This document shows positions 1 through 10,385 of a stretch of 64,000 nt of DNA, one piece after another. Within the stretch, counting starts at the first letter, position 1, and each line of letters begins with the position of its first letter. The stretch covers positions 23,145 through 87,144 of the forward strand of contig BAAFSQ010000009.1 in NCBI GenBank assembly GCA_054661495.1, written 5' to 3'. The notes under the pieces were generated by a model. The model searched no databases, was not told where the DNA came from, and saw nothing but the letters and a program-made list of their open reading frames with translations. The position numbers and the translations under genes are program-made. This DNA is from Zygophlyctis sp. KS116 (taxonomy: Eukaryota; Chytridiomycota).

Positions 1-1237
1 TGGACCTCCTCTGATTTGTTTTTGAAAGACATTCGAAGCCATTCAGGAGAAAGATCAAGCGTAAAGTTTTTGAGGTTTTGCGAATTAACTCCGACTGTAG
101 TTGTTGGAAGAGAAGCATGAGTAGTAGTAGTAGTAGTAATACCTATAGTTGAAGTGTCTGCACTTTTTGAATTTGTTACAGTGGTAGAAGATACACTAGA
201 GGATGGAACACTCGCAAATGATCCAAAAGAAATTTTAGTACTGCCGACAGTCGAAGCCCCCCCAATGGTTGAATTTGTAGCAGTGGTAGAAGATACAGTT
301 GTGGTTGGAATTTTCACAGAGGTAACAGTAGAGCTTGTAGAGTTAGAGGAAGCTGAACTAGATGAGGGTAAGTAGCTAACACAAATATCGTAAACATCCA
401 ATACATCCGCGATTGTGACATTATCGAAACCGGGAATTTTGCTATCCAACTTCAATGGAGTATAGCTTTTTTCTTCAGAAAAATTGCCTTGCTTCCATAG
501 AACCTGTGCTTGGAGCAAAGTATAATCAACATTGGAATGTACTGCGTAGAAAATTGGGTCAATTGGAGAATATTGCAATACGGCCATTTGACCTCTGTTT
601 CCACCCACTAGATTATGAATCACTCCATGTGCATATTCTAACTGAAGACAATAATCTCCATAACCGCTCTCTTTGGTTTTGGTCCAGAGTTCGGCATAGT
701 ATTCTGTAGGAGGGGGATTTTGTGAAACATTACAATTTCTTCCTAAGCTACTATTGCAAGAGGGAAAGTTTATTCCTTTAAACCCATTAATAGTAACTGG
801 ACCTTCTTTTTCTCCCAAATATTTCCAAATTTTAGAGCTGCTCCATTGATCAAATTCCTTTCCAGTGTCCCAATAAAAGAATGCAAAGTCAGGATTGATT
901 GTTTGAAGCAGTGTTTCAAACCATTTCAAAAAAAATCTATGAGCATATCCAAACATGGGTGTACCATGGATCTGATGGCCTATTTCCATATGTTTAAGCA
1001 TTCCAGTTTCCCATAGAGAAACGTTTGTCGCTGGATCAATCTTTTTCACAGCTTTTTCAATTGTATCCAAGTACACCTTCCATTCGGATTCTGTAAGATC
1101 TATTGTTAATTTTAAGTAAACACACCATTCATTTCCTTTCGGACAGTAATTTTGCTGCAGTTACCTTGATCATCGCCAGCTGCAGCAACAGCAATAGCAT
1201 AAATTGCAATCTTCATCAACAATTGCATGAATTTCAT
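1..1237 (-). CDS. Secreted tyrosinase (catechol oxidase family), 3' end beyond window
   Basis: Type-3 copper enzyme oxidising mono- or diphenols, the melanin/quinone pathway. Exons 1237-1126 and 1099-1 around a 26-nt intron (1100-1125). Residues 1-20 form a hydrophobic signal peptide. The VRKEMNDLTESEW stretch typical of tyrosinase N-termini spans the splice site. CuA ligands are visible as His74, His79/His82 in GHQIHGTPMF, and His91 before Arg; CuB as His195, His199 (HGVIH) and His225 in DPIFYAVHSNVD. After about residue 265 comes a long Ser/Thr-rich stalk with a repeated VSSTTxTNS element and a six-Thr run, reading open to the left edge. This suggests a secreted, heavily O-glycosylated or wall-anchored enzyme. 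Start chosen at the first Met of the signal peptide; a Met eight residues on is possible. Confidence 0.88.
119..140. repeat. AGT trinucleotide microsatellite inside the tyrosinase stalk
   Basis: Six perfect AGT units on the plus strand encode a six-threonine run in the Ser/Thr stalk of the tyrosinase on the minus strand. Likely length-variable between isolates. Confidence 0.8.
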
Positions 1238-1622
1238 TTTATTTAAGAACAGCGTAATTCCAATGCGGCATGTACTTATGTGGTACGCCCCACCGAAGAT
1301 GGCTATTTCTCCTTGGGCAAAAGTACTCTGCGGGATAATTGAATACAGATCCTTACTCGAAAGAGATATTACAAATGTGATAGACCTTTCCATATTCAAT
1401 AATTTTATATCATCCGAGCGCCCACGGAGAAATAATCTTGATTAATCATCTGTTTAACATGATTTCGCCATACACGTGATTGCGGCAGCTGAACGGCAAT
1501 CACAGTAAGCTTAAAGATTGTGGATAGTTTGTTGGTCTCCGTGACTAGATGCAAAATTGCAACATTTAGCTGTGCATTCAATTGAGGCATGTACTTTTAT
1601 TTCAAATATACTAATAGACGAT
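1238..1622. other. 385-nt gap without a recognised gene
   Basis: Lies between the start of the tyrosinase gene and the stop of the DDHD lipase gene. A minus-strand frame of 61 codons (1405-1590) begins with ATG and could be a small two-exon gene (a possible 24-nt intron interrupts it), but I recognise no family and see no supporting motif. Probably the tyrosinase promoter plus the lipase 3' UTR. Confidence 0.4.
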
Positions 1623-3274
1623 TCATTCAGATTCCTTTGCGTCTGCTTTATTTTTTTCGAGATGTTTAATGATAAAATAATGTATCTCCTTGTTCCACCA
1701 GTAACTAAAATGTGATCTTAAGCCGAGCAGATACTAAAATCAGTTTCGATCATATTTACCTGGTGAACATTATTGTCAATCAGTGATTCCTGAATGTAAT
1801 AATCATATCTTTTCTCTATAATTTCAATCGGAATTTCATCATATTGGTTTGAATCATTTGATTGACTTTCAAGAAATTCATTTTTCTCTTGTATATCAGG
1901 CGGAGAAGAGAGCCTATTTGAAAGGCTAGGCAATTTTCCCATTACTGGCGTGACTATTCGATTATAAACTGAAGAAACAGTTTTTTGCATTACAGTTGCA
2001 TATGTTACGGATGTTTGAAAGGAATTTGTATCAATTGGTTCTGGAGAATCTAAATTCGAATTAGATTCTATCACACTTTGGGATTCATCATTTAACAACT
2101 CTTGACCATGATGATGTTTTAGGTGAGAAACAGGTTGCTTTATAACTCTGTAATGAGAAGATGATCCATTTTTCTCGTTATGAAAATCATCATCTGTTCC
2201 AGCATCTTCATCCTCTCTCTTTCTCTTCAAGTTTTTAGGAGAGGTATTTCCAGACACAAACATGTTTGAAACATTTGTAATAGAATCAATCATTGTTGAA
2301 AACTGTCTATTCAACGTTTCTTTTGCCATTTCCAGTACAGGAATATTTGGCAAGCTTATAGATGGCAGTGTTGGCAGCATGATAGAAATATCTGGAAACT
2401 GAGTTGTAAAAGCCGTAGATGCCATATAAGACGCTAATTGATCCTTGTAATAAGAAAACGTTGGTCTATTCCTTGAACATGGTCTTTGCAACAATATCGG
2501 ATTTTGAGATTCATATTTTTCATCCATTAATGGTTCTATTCGATACGCCATTGGATCATATAAATGAAAAATATTGAAAAATCTAGTTTCTGACGGTAAA
2601 GAATAGTCTGAAAAATTCTGACCTCTCATAACCAATACTGCAGCTATTGGAGATCCAATTGCAAAAAGATAATTCGGCTTAAATTTTAATCCTGGATAAA
2701 TCACTCCATGATGAGCAGGCCTTGAACTCCCTTTTCTTGTTTTTTGCAACTGATTTGCTAATATATCATAAGAAATAATTCCGCCTAAGTCATTAGAATT
2801 TCATGATACAAAAACCAAGTGTTAAACATACCCAAGGAATGACCAAAAATTGCAATTTTCCCCTTAAAGTTTGGATATTTCTTCATAAATTCAGTAAAAG
2901 ACTTATTCATTGAATTTGCTACAATATCAATAATTGATTGACCATGATAACTAGTAAAGTAATATAATACATCTGCTAAAAAGTCATTATTTATCATCCG
3001 TAAAACAGAACAAGTTGGCAGAGTTATTTTCTTTATCCGATGATCAACCGACTCCAACTGATGTAAAAGCGAATGCCATTCAATAGGCTCCCAATGTACC
3101 ATTTCCAATTCAAAGTCTTCGGATATAACCTCTTGTGAAGTCCTTCTCAATTGGTCCAAGTTTTGTTGAAATTTCCCCAATCCTTCCCTAATATTATTCA
3201 GGTGTAGCGCACCATTGGTTTCCCATTCCATGAACTACAAAAATCAAATGCGACGGAACAGTAGTCTCAGACAT
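1623..3274 (-). CDS. DDHD-domain phospholipase A1-like protein (SEC23IP/DDHD1 family)
   Basis: Predicted intracellular phosphatidic-acid-preferring phospholipase A1 or a COPII-associated relative. Exons 3274-3213, 3187-2832, 2784-1760, 1733-1623 (introns 25, 47 and 26 nt) give 517 residues. The first exon carries HLIFVVHGMG, the oxyanion-loop strand of the lipase fold. The nucleophile elbow GHSLGG is created by splicing at 2785-2831. The DDHD domain follows: a GSPIA strand, FNIFHLYDPMAYRIEPL with the first Asp pair, a long Ser-rich acidic insert, then a C-terminal RYDYYIQES and a last exon with LRSHFSYWWNKE holding the conserved His. The last exon exists only if the 26-nt intron at 1734-1759 is removed. 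Only 21 nt separate its start from the stop of the gene upstream. Confidence 0.88.
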
Positions 3275-3295
3275 TTAAAATTCAGTAAATTTATT

Positions 3296-4344
3296 TCAAG
3301 GAACGCAAGATCCGCTAGAAGCTTCCCAGACACTAAACCACTCTTCAGTCGTCAAATCACAATCCAAAGCCTGGACTGCAGATGTAATCCGATCAATCTT
3401 ATTCGTTCCAAGAACAATTACTGGCTTTGAAGGATGCTTCAAAATCCAAGAAAATCTAAAATTTACACCTATTAAATTACATCAATTGATCCACTGAAAC
3501 TTTATGATTAACAGCCAAAGACTTTAACACCTTTTGTACTCTAATAACCTTTTCATCCTGTAAATCCGTTGAAAACAAACGTCCTCCCTTCTATTTTACT
3601 ATAAATAAATTACAGCCAATGGACTCCAAATCATTGGAGACATTCTTAATTCCTGAGCCTGATCAAGAGTTCCATCATGTAAAGACTCTAAATTTAGAGG
3701 ATTCAATTCAATCTGATTAGTAACCAAAGAAAAATCTAAACGTGACTGTAAAAGACTAAATTGTCTAGAATTGAAATTAGAAACACCAAAATATTTAACC
3801 TTTCCAGACTCTTTCAACTCTTTAAAAGCAGATGCAACCTAAATTTTCTTAAAACTTTCTTAATTACTTGATCTGCATCCATTAAACAAGAAGGTCTATG
3901 AATCAATAAAACATCAATATAATCTGTTCCTAGAGCTTTTAAACTATATTTACTATTTCCTAAATTACCTTTGATCTACTCTTTCTAGTATATATTTACT
4001 AGACAAATCATAATGTTTTACATTTACTTGTTGACTTGGACAAACTATTCCACATTTTGAAACAATTTCCATTCCTGCTCTTAATTCAGGAGCTAAAGCC
4101 AGAGCTTTCCCCAACATTTCTTCACAGACATGATCTATTCCACCATAGATATCAGCACAATCAAAAGTAGTAATTCCTAAATCCAAACAATGTTTAACTC
4201 TTTTCAATAATTCTAGAGGAGACTCATTGACATCAGCCAATCTCCAAGTCCCTAAAATTACAAACAATAATTACCATAGACAAACTTTGAAAGACATGGA
4301 CCATTGGGAGTCGTAGAAACTTTAGGAACAGTGAGTTTGGTCAT
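3296..4344 (-). CDS. Aldo/keto reductase resembling bacterial YdhF
   Basis: NADPH-dependent oxidoreductase with a TIM-barrel fold; substrate unknown. Six exons (4344-4275, 4251-3969, 3943-3868, 3838-3614, 3590-3481, 3455-3296) with introns of 23-29 nt give 307 residues, close to the usual length. Visible motifs: GTWRLAD, TTFDCADIYGG with the catalytic Asp and Tyr, EIVSKCGI, the DYIDVLLIHRP strand with catalytic His, SGKVKYFGVSNFN, LVTNQIELNPL, GGRLF, and a C-terminal cofactor stretch LGTNKIDRI. The order and wording of these motifs follow the E. coli YdhF subfamily more than classical yeast aldo-keto reductases, as I recall those sequences; other fungi may have the same subfamily. Bacterial origin is possible but, with five introns, not recent. 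Confidence 0.88.
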
Positions 4345-4515
4345 TTTCAAACCAGTAACCACGGCCCAGTCTCTCTCTTTCTATGAGACTTGCATACAAA
4401 ATACAGTAAATTTATGATTTTACTGTCGGCTATCGTTATTTAGTGAATAATAAATTGAATTTTGAAAGAGACTTTATTCTATAATTACAAATCTAGCAAG
4501 TTGAGCAAATTTCTA

Positions 4516-4887
4516 TTATGATAAACTGTTGATAGAGTCTTTTTCAAATTTGGATATATATGCAATAATATCATTAGAATCTTTAATTTTGAATTCCTTA
4601 CAATCATTAGATCTAAACTCTCTTGATTTGATTTCAAAAAGTCTTGGAATCAAACGATCCAAAATATCTTTCCATTCATCTATTTTAGAATCAATTTTAA
4701 GAATCATTTCCTTTTTTAAATTCATAATTTCTTTATGATCTTTTCCATTTTCCAAAGAAACTTGATATTCTTGTCTAGTAAATTCCAATTTAAGATTTGT
4801 AATTGTATCTAGAATTTGACTAGAGACTAGAGACTCTCTCTTTTGGCTATGGGATGATTTATTAATATAATCTCTTAAAAACTCCAT
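4516..4887 (-). CDS. Small coiled-coil protein, function unknown
   Basis: A single-exon frame of 123 residues, rich in Lys, Glu, Ile and Asn, with heptad-like helices from about residue 10 to 90 and no signal peptide or membrane segment. Codon use and AT content match its neighbours, and it fits tightly between the aldo-keto reductase and lactate dehydrogenase genes on the same strand. The end (a DIIAYISKF stretch) recalls the C-terminal part of the MED4 helical hairpin, but the match is weak and the SAPP signature is absent, so I do not assign it. Confidence 0.5.
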   Translation of the reverse strand: MEFLRDYINKSSHSQKRESLVSSQILDTITNLKLEFTRQEYQVSLENGKDHKEIMNLKKEMILKIDSKIDEWKDILDRLIPRLFEIKSREFRSNDCKEFKIKDSNDIIAYISKFEKDSINSLS

Positions 4888-4928
4888 CAGACTCTCTACT
4901 TAGTTTTAGATCAAGGAGCAAAGACTTG

Positions 4929-5847
4929 TTAAAACGCCTTTAAAATAGCCTTTGCACTAGACTCTAAAGATTCAAGTTCATCAGGGGATAATGGTGGGTA
5001 CAGAGTTTCTATAATTCCATTCTTTCCAATGATGGCTGGTAGACTAAGACAAATATTGAATTTTGGGATATAATGTGAAATTGGTAAGACTGTATGAGAG
5101 TCTGATAAAATTATATCAATAATATCAGAAATAACTGCTCCAATTCCATAAAATGTAGATCCTTTTATTTAAAATTTTAAAAATATTACCTTTAGAAGCA
5201 ATTATAGAGTATGCTTTTTTAGCTACTTTTGATCCTAATTGCTTTTTATCAAGAGATTTAATTTCTTTAAAATCTAAAAGAGGAATTCCAGCAACATGAG
5301 CACAACTCCAAGCTATAAATTGAGAATCTCCGTGTTCTCCAAGAACAGATACATGAATACAAGTTGGAGATAATGATAGAATATTTGCTAATTCATATCG
5401 TAATCGACAAGTATCTAAAAAAGTTCCAGATCCAATAATTTGGTTTTTAGGGAGATTTGAGATTTGTTGAGCAATAGTTGTTAATACATCTACTGGATTT
5501 GCTACCAAGAGTAGAATAGCTTTGGGATTAATATCCATTCCAAGAATCACACTATTCAAGATTTGACGATTTCGATCAATTAGATCTAATCTAGTTTCAC
5601 CGGGTTTTTGCTTTGCACCTGCAGTAATAACAATGATATCACAAGTTCCAGCTTCCTTGAGGTCTCCGACTTTAACAATTGTCTTTGAGAGATAAGCTGC
5701 ATCAACTAAATCAGAAACTTCAGACACTGCTCGATCTACATTGCTATCAACCATTATTAGAGTAGAAGCAACTCTTCTTAAAAGACATGCGTATGCTGCC
5801 GTTGACCCAACAGAACCAGCGCCGATAATCGCAACTTTTCTCGTCAT
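4929..5847 (-). CDS. LDH: L-lactate dehydrogenase
   Basis: Interconverts pyruvate and L-lactate with NADH in the cytosol. Exons 5847-5190 and 5161-4929 (28-nt intron) give 296 residues, slightly short for the family. The N-terminal Rossmann motif is GAGSVGS. The specificity loop reads AGAKQKPGETR, with the Gln that selects pyruvate over oxaloacetate (Gln102 in Bacillus numbering) and the catalytic Arg109. NPVD, the LDTCR stretch (Asp168, Arg171) and GEHGDSQ with the catalytic His195 follow. These residues favour lactate over malate dehydrogenase. The loop is nearly that of Bacillus-type enzymes, so bacterial ancestry is plausible but unproven. A gene for fermentative redox balance fits a zoospore or parasite. 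The start Met is 42 nt downstream of the SAP18 stop. Confidence 0.9.
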
Positions 5848-5889
5848 TTTTAAATTTATTCGATTTTTATTAAAATAAAACAATATGCT

Positions 5890-6717
5890 TTACCATCCAT
5901 CTCCCTGATCCTTCTCTTGAGATTCTTTTGGGGTCTGTATAGTTTGTGAGTCATCATTATCCATTTTAGAATTTTTATCCCGCCGATCGCTTTTAGCTTG
6001 CTTCCCTTCCTTTAATTTCATTCTGTCGGGATGCATTCGGTCAGGATGACGCTTATCATTATACACTCTTTCACTTCTTTCATCTCTTGAACGGTATTCT
6101 CTATCATAGGCTCTGGTTCTATTACTCCTAAATTCCATTCTATCCTGTCCTGATCTTTCATAAGGAGCTGTTCTTGATCTATTAACAATTCCAAAGTCTT
6201 TTGATTGAACAGTCTTATTTAATACTTGGGCTCTAGGTGAAGATCTAGATGTTCCAACTGGTTTAGATGTTCCTATAATAGATTTTTGTGGATATCCCTT
6301 GACAGTATTTACCCAAAGAGAGTCTCCGATATTTAATCCAAGCTCACCAAGAGTTTTCTGTTCTTCTTTTGAAGATTTAAAATTAAAAACCATTCCTAAA
6401 TCTTTATGAGCCAATTTTCCACTAGATGGTCTAACAAAAACACTTTTTACAGACATTGATACAGATCTAGGGATAAGATCTGGATTTTCAATTGATAAAA
6501 GTGACATGACTTCCCTTAATGTAGATGATTTCCTATGGTTAATTATTATTCTTTCGTACCAGACATAAATGCATGTAAATGGAGAGTCTGAGATTTCTCG
6601 ATCTGATAATGATTCATCTCTTCCAACCATATTTGTTTTATAGACCTTGAGCAAGAATGGGGATATTGGCTAAAAGTAAAATATCATTAAAATTACCGGG
6701 TTCTCTGAACTGATCAT
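5890..6717 (-). CDS. SAP18: SAP18-family protein with long arginine-rich tail
   Basis: SAP18 is a small ubiquitin-fold protein of the Sin3 histone deacetylase and ASAP/PSAP RNA-processing complexes. Exons 6717-6697 and 6669-5890 (27-nt intron) give 266 residues. The first exon encodes seven residues and restores the PFLLKVYKT start of the fold. Then come TCIYVWYERI, TLREVMSLL and GLNIGDSLWV, which follow the family pattern of LQIYTWMDATLKEL and FQIGDYLDI. From about residue 120 the protein departs from the roughly 150-residue animal form: a basic, Arg/Ser/Asp-rich tail with a duplicated HPDRM unit, resembling RS/RD domains of splicing proteins. That suggests an RNA-processing role, possibly self-contained. 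Confidence 0.82.
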
Positions 6718-7326
6718 AATTTTTTGTGGCACCTACTCACACGGACAAATGTCGAGTTTTCTGACAGCTTTCTACACAAATGGCAATTTGATATCGATTT
6801 TATAATCGGAAATGTCATCTTAATAAACCATGCCTTCTCAAGCGTTTAAATTTGTATGGAGTTTAAAGTTTGGGACTCAATGTCCGATTTTGCATCCAAA
6901 CTTAAAGAAAACTGAATTAGATTCTATGATTATATCGAGTATGAATGAAAATAAGAAAATCTTCAATGAATTTAAGGAATCTCAAGAGACTCTCTTACTC
7001 AAAGCTTTGAAAGTCTGAAAGGGAAAGTGGAACAGATTAAATTTAAAATGAATTCTATGTGAATTCAGCCTCTTTATTTGTTTAAGATATCGTTTTTAAG
7101 AAATTGCATTTTAGCTCACTGAAGAAACGACTTATTGATTAAAATATTCGGACAATCTTGAGAAAGTTGCAATTAGAAATATTGTATGGAATAGAATAAA
7201 GTAGTATACTAGCATTGATAAAAGTGATCATACATTTAACGGAGTACGATATACTTACACGCCATCCTCTCTAAAACAATGACTACAGAATAAGCTTTTA
7301 AGATTTAAATTTTTTCTTTCTAATAA
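6718..7326. other. Divergent intergenic region between SAP18 and the unknown gene at 7,327
   Basis: 609 nt between two divergent genes. It holds a short plus-strand frame at 6830-7018 (listed separately) and a TTCGGAC heptamer at 7147-7153. I see no RNA gene or repeat. Confidence 0.4.
6830..7018 (+). CDS. Possible 62-residue protein
   Basis: An ATG-started frame of 62 codons preceded by an AT-rich leader. The second half is charged and helix-prone. The codon use resembles neighbouring genes, but no family is recognised and the length is within chance expectation, so this is a weak call. It may continue through an unrecognised short intron. Confidence 0.25.
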   Translation: MPSQAFKFVWSLKFGTQCPILHPNLKKTELDSMIISSMNENKKIFNEFKESQETLLLKALKV

Positions 7327-8041
7327 ATGCTACAATCTTTGAGAAACTCTGAGCTATCCAATCCTGTCTCCAACAGTAAAACTTACAAATCCAATCAGAG
7401 ATCTCACGTAGACAAATCTACTGTTCTTTTAGATAAATCAAATGCACAGATTTTACAAGAGCGTAAAATTGAAAAGATTCCAGACTCTGTCCGAAAGAGA
7501 AAATTACATAAAGCTCGTAAACTGTTTGTTCATTCAAATACTGAAAAGAATCAATCGGATGAGCATGAGCATTCTATTACTGAAAATAAGGAGTATGATG
7601 AGCTGGATTTGATCCTGATGGACATACACAAAGCAAATGTAGACAATTGTATCATAACAGTGTTAGGAAATTCGTCTTCATGGACTCAATACTGTCTCTG
7701 ATACCAAGATCGTGTCTGATATCAAGGGATCGATTGGACATGTTGAAATCAATGATTTGCCTCCCAATTATAATGGATCGAAGGAATCAATTGAAATTGC
7801 TCAAATTATAAAGGGACCAAATCATATTTCTCCTCAAACTGCTAAATGCGATCCAATTGTTACAGTTGATGATTTTCTCGTACAAAAAGACTCTGAAGAT
7901 CAGTCGCTCGGCTTGGAATCTCAGGATGATTTGTTGAATGGAGTTGGTGAATTCGTTTGCATGGGAAAGTCAAAGCAAAAAATGGAATTTTCAAGTAGAA
8001 TAAAGTTTACAAGGAAATTCATTAATGGTAAAAAGAAATAA
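7327..8041 (+). CDS. Hydrophilic protein of unknown function
   Basis: Exons 7327-7638 and 7667-8041 flank a 28-nt intron (7639-7666) and give 228 residues. Splicing is required because the first frame stops within 20 codons of the junction and the second frame has no ATG. The protein is Ser/Asn/Lys/Asp-rich with a basic patch RKRKLHKARKLF around residue 60, which could be a nuclear-localisation or nucleic-acid contact, and looks disordered. No domain recognised. Confidence 0.55.
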
Positions 8042-8242
8042 AATGTAAAAATATTGCTATCCGAATGGCCCTATTAAACATTTAATAAAGCAAAGTGAAG
8101 GATATCATTTGATCTGATCTTCAATGTTGGTAGAAACAATATTCTAAATTGATCACCAGGCAAGATGAAGAAAATATAAAACCCTCCCCTGCACTCCAGC
8201 CATTGATGGCGCTTCCAATCTGATTCGGACATCCCTTTGAAA

Positions 8243-9268
8243 ATGATTTATTTGATTTATCTAATTAATCTCATAGACTCATTGGTTGCTTATAATATAT
8301 CAGGATATCCTCTTGTTGATGTTATCCCTCCTATCAATAAAACAATGACAAGTTTACTGCTTGGAAATATTACGGTTCCGCCATCAGGAGGTCCATCTTC
8401 TGATTATTCAAGAGATATAACCAATTGTACTGAATCAAATTCAAGGGTATTTTATTCTGTATTTTTAAAATAATAGGCATTAACTTTTGATGATGGACCA
8501 AGTTTGCTTACATCAAAAGTCCTAAAAACACTATCTGATCATAATATGAAGGCGACTTTTTTTGTGATTGGATCAAACGTATTACAATATCCTGAAATTT
8601 TAATTGAAACATTTAAAGCTGGTCATGAAATTGGTATTCACACTTGGTCTCATCAATCATTAATCGAATTAACAACAGATCAAATTGTATCAGAGATAAT
8701 GTGGACGATTAGAATCATTAGAGAAGTCATTGGATATACTCCTAGACTTGTGAGACCTCCATGTAGAATAATTTATTACTAAAGTTTAGATGGAGACATT
8801 GATGAGCATGTTCGGACAATCCTGAAAGCCATGGGGTTGGAAATAATTGTCTGGAATAGAGATACTTTAGACTGTAAAATAGATTTGTGGCTAATTGAAG
8901 GGACAGCAGCATCAAGTGCTACTAGTAAGAATCAAACAAAATCTCAAACTGCTTTTAAAGGATGGTTACTTGAGCCATTTATGGGAACTATTTCTCTACA
9001 GCATGATATTGATAATATCACTGTAGCTGAAATCCCTATAACACTAGATTTATTAGCCAATTCTAGCTATTCAACAGTATTAATTTCCAAGTGCGCAAAC
9101 ATTGCATCACCATATGATGAAACTCTACTAGTAAAAAGTGGAAGTGTAAATGAGGGTAAAACAGGTGATAATCAAACACAACACATCCCAGACGTGTCCG
9201 GGGTAAGAGTATTACAAATCCCAATTATTTTATCAGTTATCTTAATGACTTTCAATCATATTAGCTAA
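8243..9268 (+). CDS. CDA: Chitin deacetylase (carbohydrate esterase 4), secreted, probably GPI-anchored
   Basis: Removes acetyl groups from chitin to give chitosan in the wall or periplasm. Exons 8243-8446, 8477-8762, 8790-9268 (introns 30 and 27 nt) give 322 residues. A hydrophobic signal peptide opens the protein. CE4 motifs: ALTFDDGPS (catalytic base and metal Asp) created at the first splice; HTWSH metal-binding motif; RPPYGDID created at the second splice; WNRDTLDC where the usual Trp of the DxxDW motif is Cys; and LQHDI near residue 245. The C-terminus has a small-residue site followed by a hydrophobic tail ending FNHIS, as in GPI signals. The ATG at 8243 is chosen because the frame has no earlier ATG. 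A TTCGGAC heptamer lies 13 nt upstream. Confidence 0.9.
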
Positions 9269-9339
9269 TTCTCAGAGTATTTAGTACTTGCTACGCCTTA
9301 ATTTTAGGTCAATAACAGTTATTTGAATTGAAGGACAAA

Positions 9340-9450
9340 ATCATTGACCTTTTGCGGAACACTACATATGGGCTACGCACGATTGAGGAACATGTTCGGA
9401 CAACTACAAAAAATATTTGGAAAGATTAGTGTTTTATCAGTTATTTAAGT
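9340..9450 (+). pseudogene. Decayed fragment resembling the adjacent chitin deacetylase
   Basis: Seventy bases after the deacetylase stop, a short frame reads YGLRTIEEHVRTTTKN, which aligns with YGDIDEHVRTILKA of the intact gene and shares a 13-base run around CATGTTCGGACA. About 40 nt later a second stretch around TTTTATCAGTTAT matches the DNA coding for the C-terminal tail of the intact gene. Everything between is missing and there are stops. I read it as a deleted tandem copy. The similarity is short, so coincidence is possible. Confidence 0.35.
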
Positions 9451-9589
9451 TTTGAGAGTACGCTCTACAATCAGAATAGTAGATGATGTTTTAAACAACT
9501 GGTAAGAACTCTGAAGAAGTTGCTCAACTACTATAACATCGTTTGTCATTTTTCAGTTTTTCGAAGATTAGTCAGAGGTAGTTTGGGAG

Positions 9590-10190
9590 AGTCCGGGGTA
9601 GTATTCGGCAGTACAGTGCAATGTGCAGCTACAGTACTGCAAAAATGCACTACAATTGTCACACAGGAAAAATTAACTGTAGCTACAGTGCCGTTTCAGA
9701 AGTTTATGAGAAAATTTATTATTTCGGAAATTACAGAGAATGTTTAAAATTGAAAACCATTTGAGTCAAAAGAAATTAAAAGGGAAAAATCACTATGGTT
9801 GCCAGACGACTTTTTGCGATACCAACGTCATCAGCTGCTAGTGAGAGAGTTTGGAGTGTTTTCAGTTTTATACATTCAAAGAAAAGATGTAGGCTAGTGA
9901 ACAGCAGAGTAATGAACCTCGCAAAAGTCTACGTCAACACTTCAATTTCAAGAATGGAAACTTCAAAAGCAAGACAGGAAAAGGTTATTGATTATTTTCA
10001 AGAGTTACCAGATGAAATAGAAGAAGAGGAAGAGCCCGATTTAATTGATATCTTCTAATAAAAAAGTTAAATGTGCAGTAAATTTGCAGTGTCATACAGT
10101 ACTGTCCTACAATGCGGTGCAGTGTCATACAGAAAGAATCCGCTGTAGCTACACTGCCGTCCCCTAGTCCGGGGTCGACCTTTTGCTACC
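9590..10190 (+). mobile_element. hAT-family transposon remnant
   Basis: A solo transposase C-terminus (9795-10058) is flanked on both sides by many short variants of GCAGTGTCATACAG, CAGTACTGC and CTGTAGCTACAGTGCCGT, including the palindrome TGTAGCTACA near 9680 and again near 10145. A GTCCGGGGT block occurs at both ends (about 9591 and 10170). Clustered subterminal repeats around a dimerisation domain are typical of hAT elements. Terminal inverted repeats are degraded, and I could not find an 8-bp target duplication with confidence. Confidence 0.6.
9795..10058 (+). pseudogene. hAT transposase C-terminal dimerisation domain, truncated
   Basis: The 87-residue frame carries ARRLFAIPTSSAASERVWSV and the following HSKKRCRLVNSRVMNL helix, the hallmark of the hAT dimerisation domain (the SASSERxFS...KRRNRL pattern). 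The catalytic DDE core and zinc-finger BED domain are absent from the surrounding DNA, so it cannot act alone. The C-terminus is acidic. Confidence 0.75.
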
Positions 10191-10385
10191 CGGTCTCCCC
10201 TGGCGTGAAACAAATCATTACTTTGTAACAAACGAGTCATTAAGCATGAATAACAGACGAGAATAATTCAAAAGCAAATTGAAGCGGAAAGATAAGAGAG
10301 AAATTCTTTAATTTTAAACTTTAAAGAGGTAAACTATTTTACTCATAGCTGCATGGCATTTGTTAAAATCTAAATCAAGATTCTT

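Noticed and set aside
1405-1590. A 61-codon minus-strand frame upstream of tyrosinase
   Set aside because: It has no recognisable family and no confident splice partner, so it is mentioned only within the gap entry.
9590-10190. CRISPR-like array from the repeated CAGTGTCATACAG units
   Set aside because: Units are variable, partly palindromic and irregularly spaced in eukaryotic DNA next to a hAT domain; they are transposon subterminal repeats.
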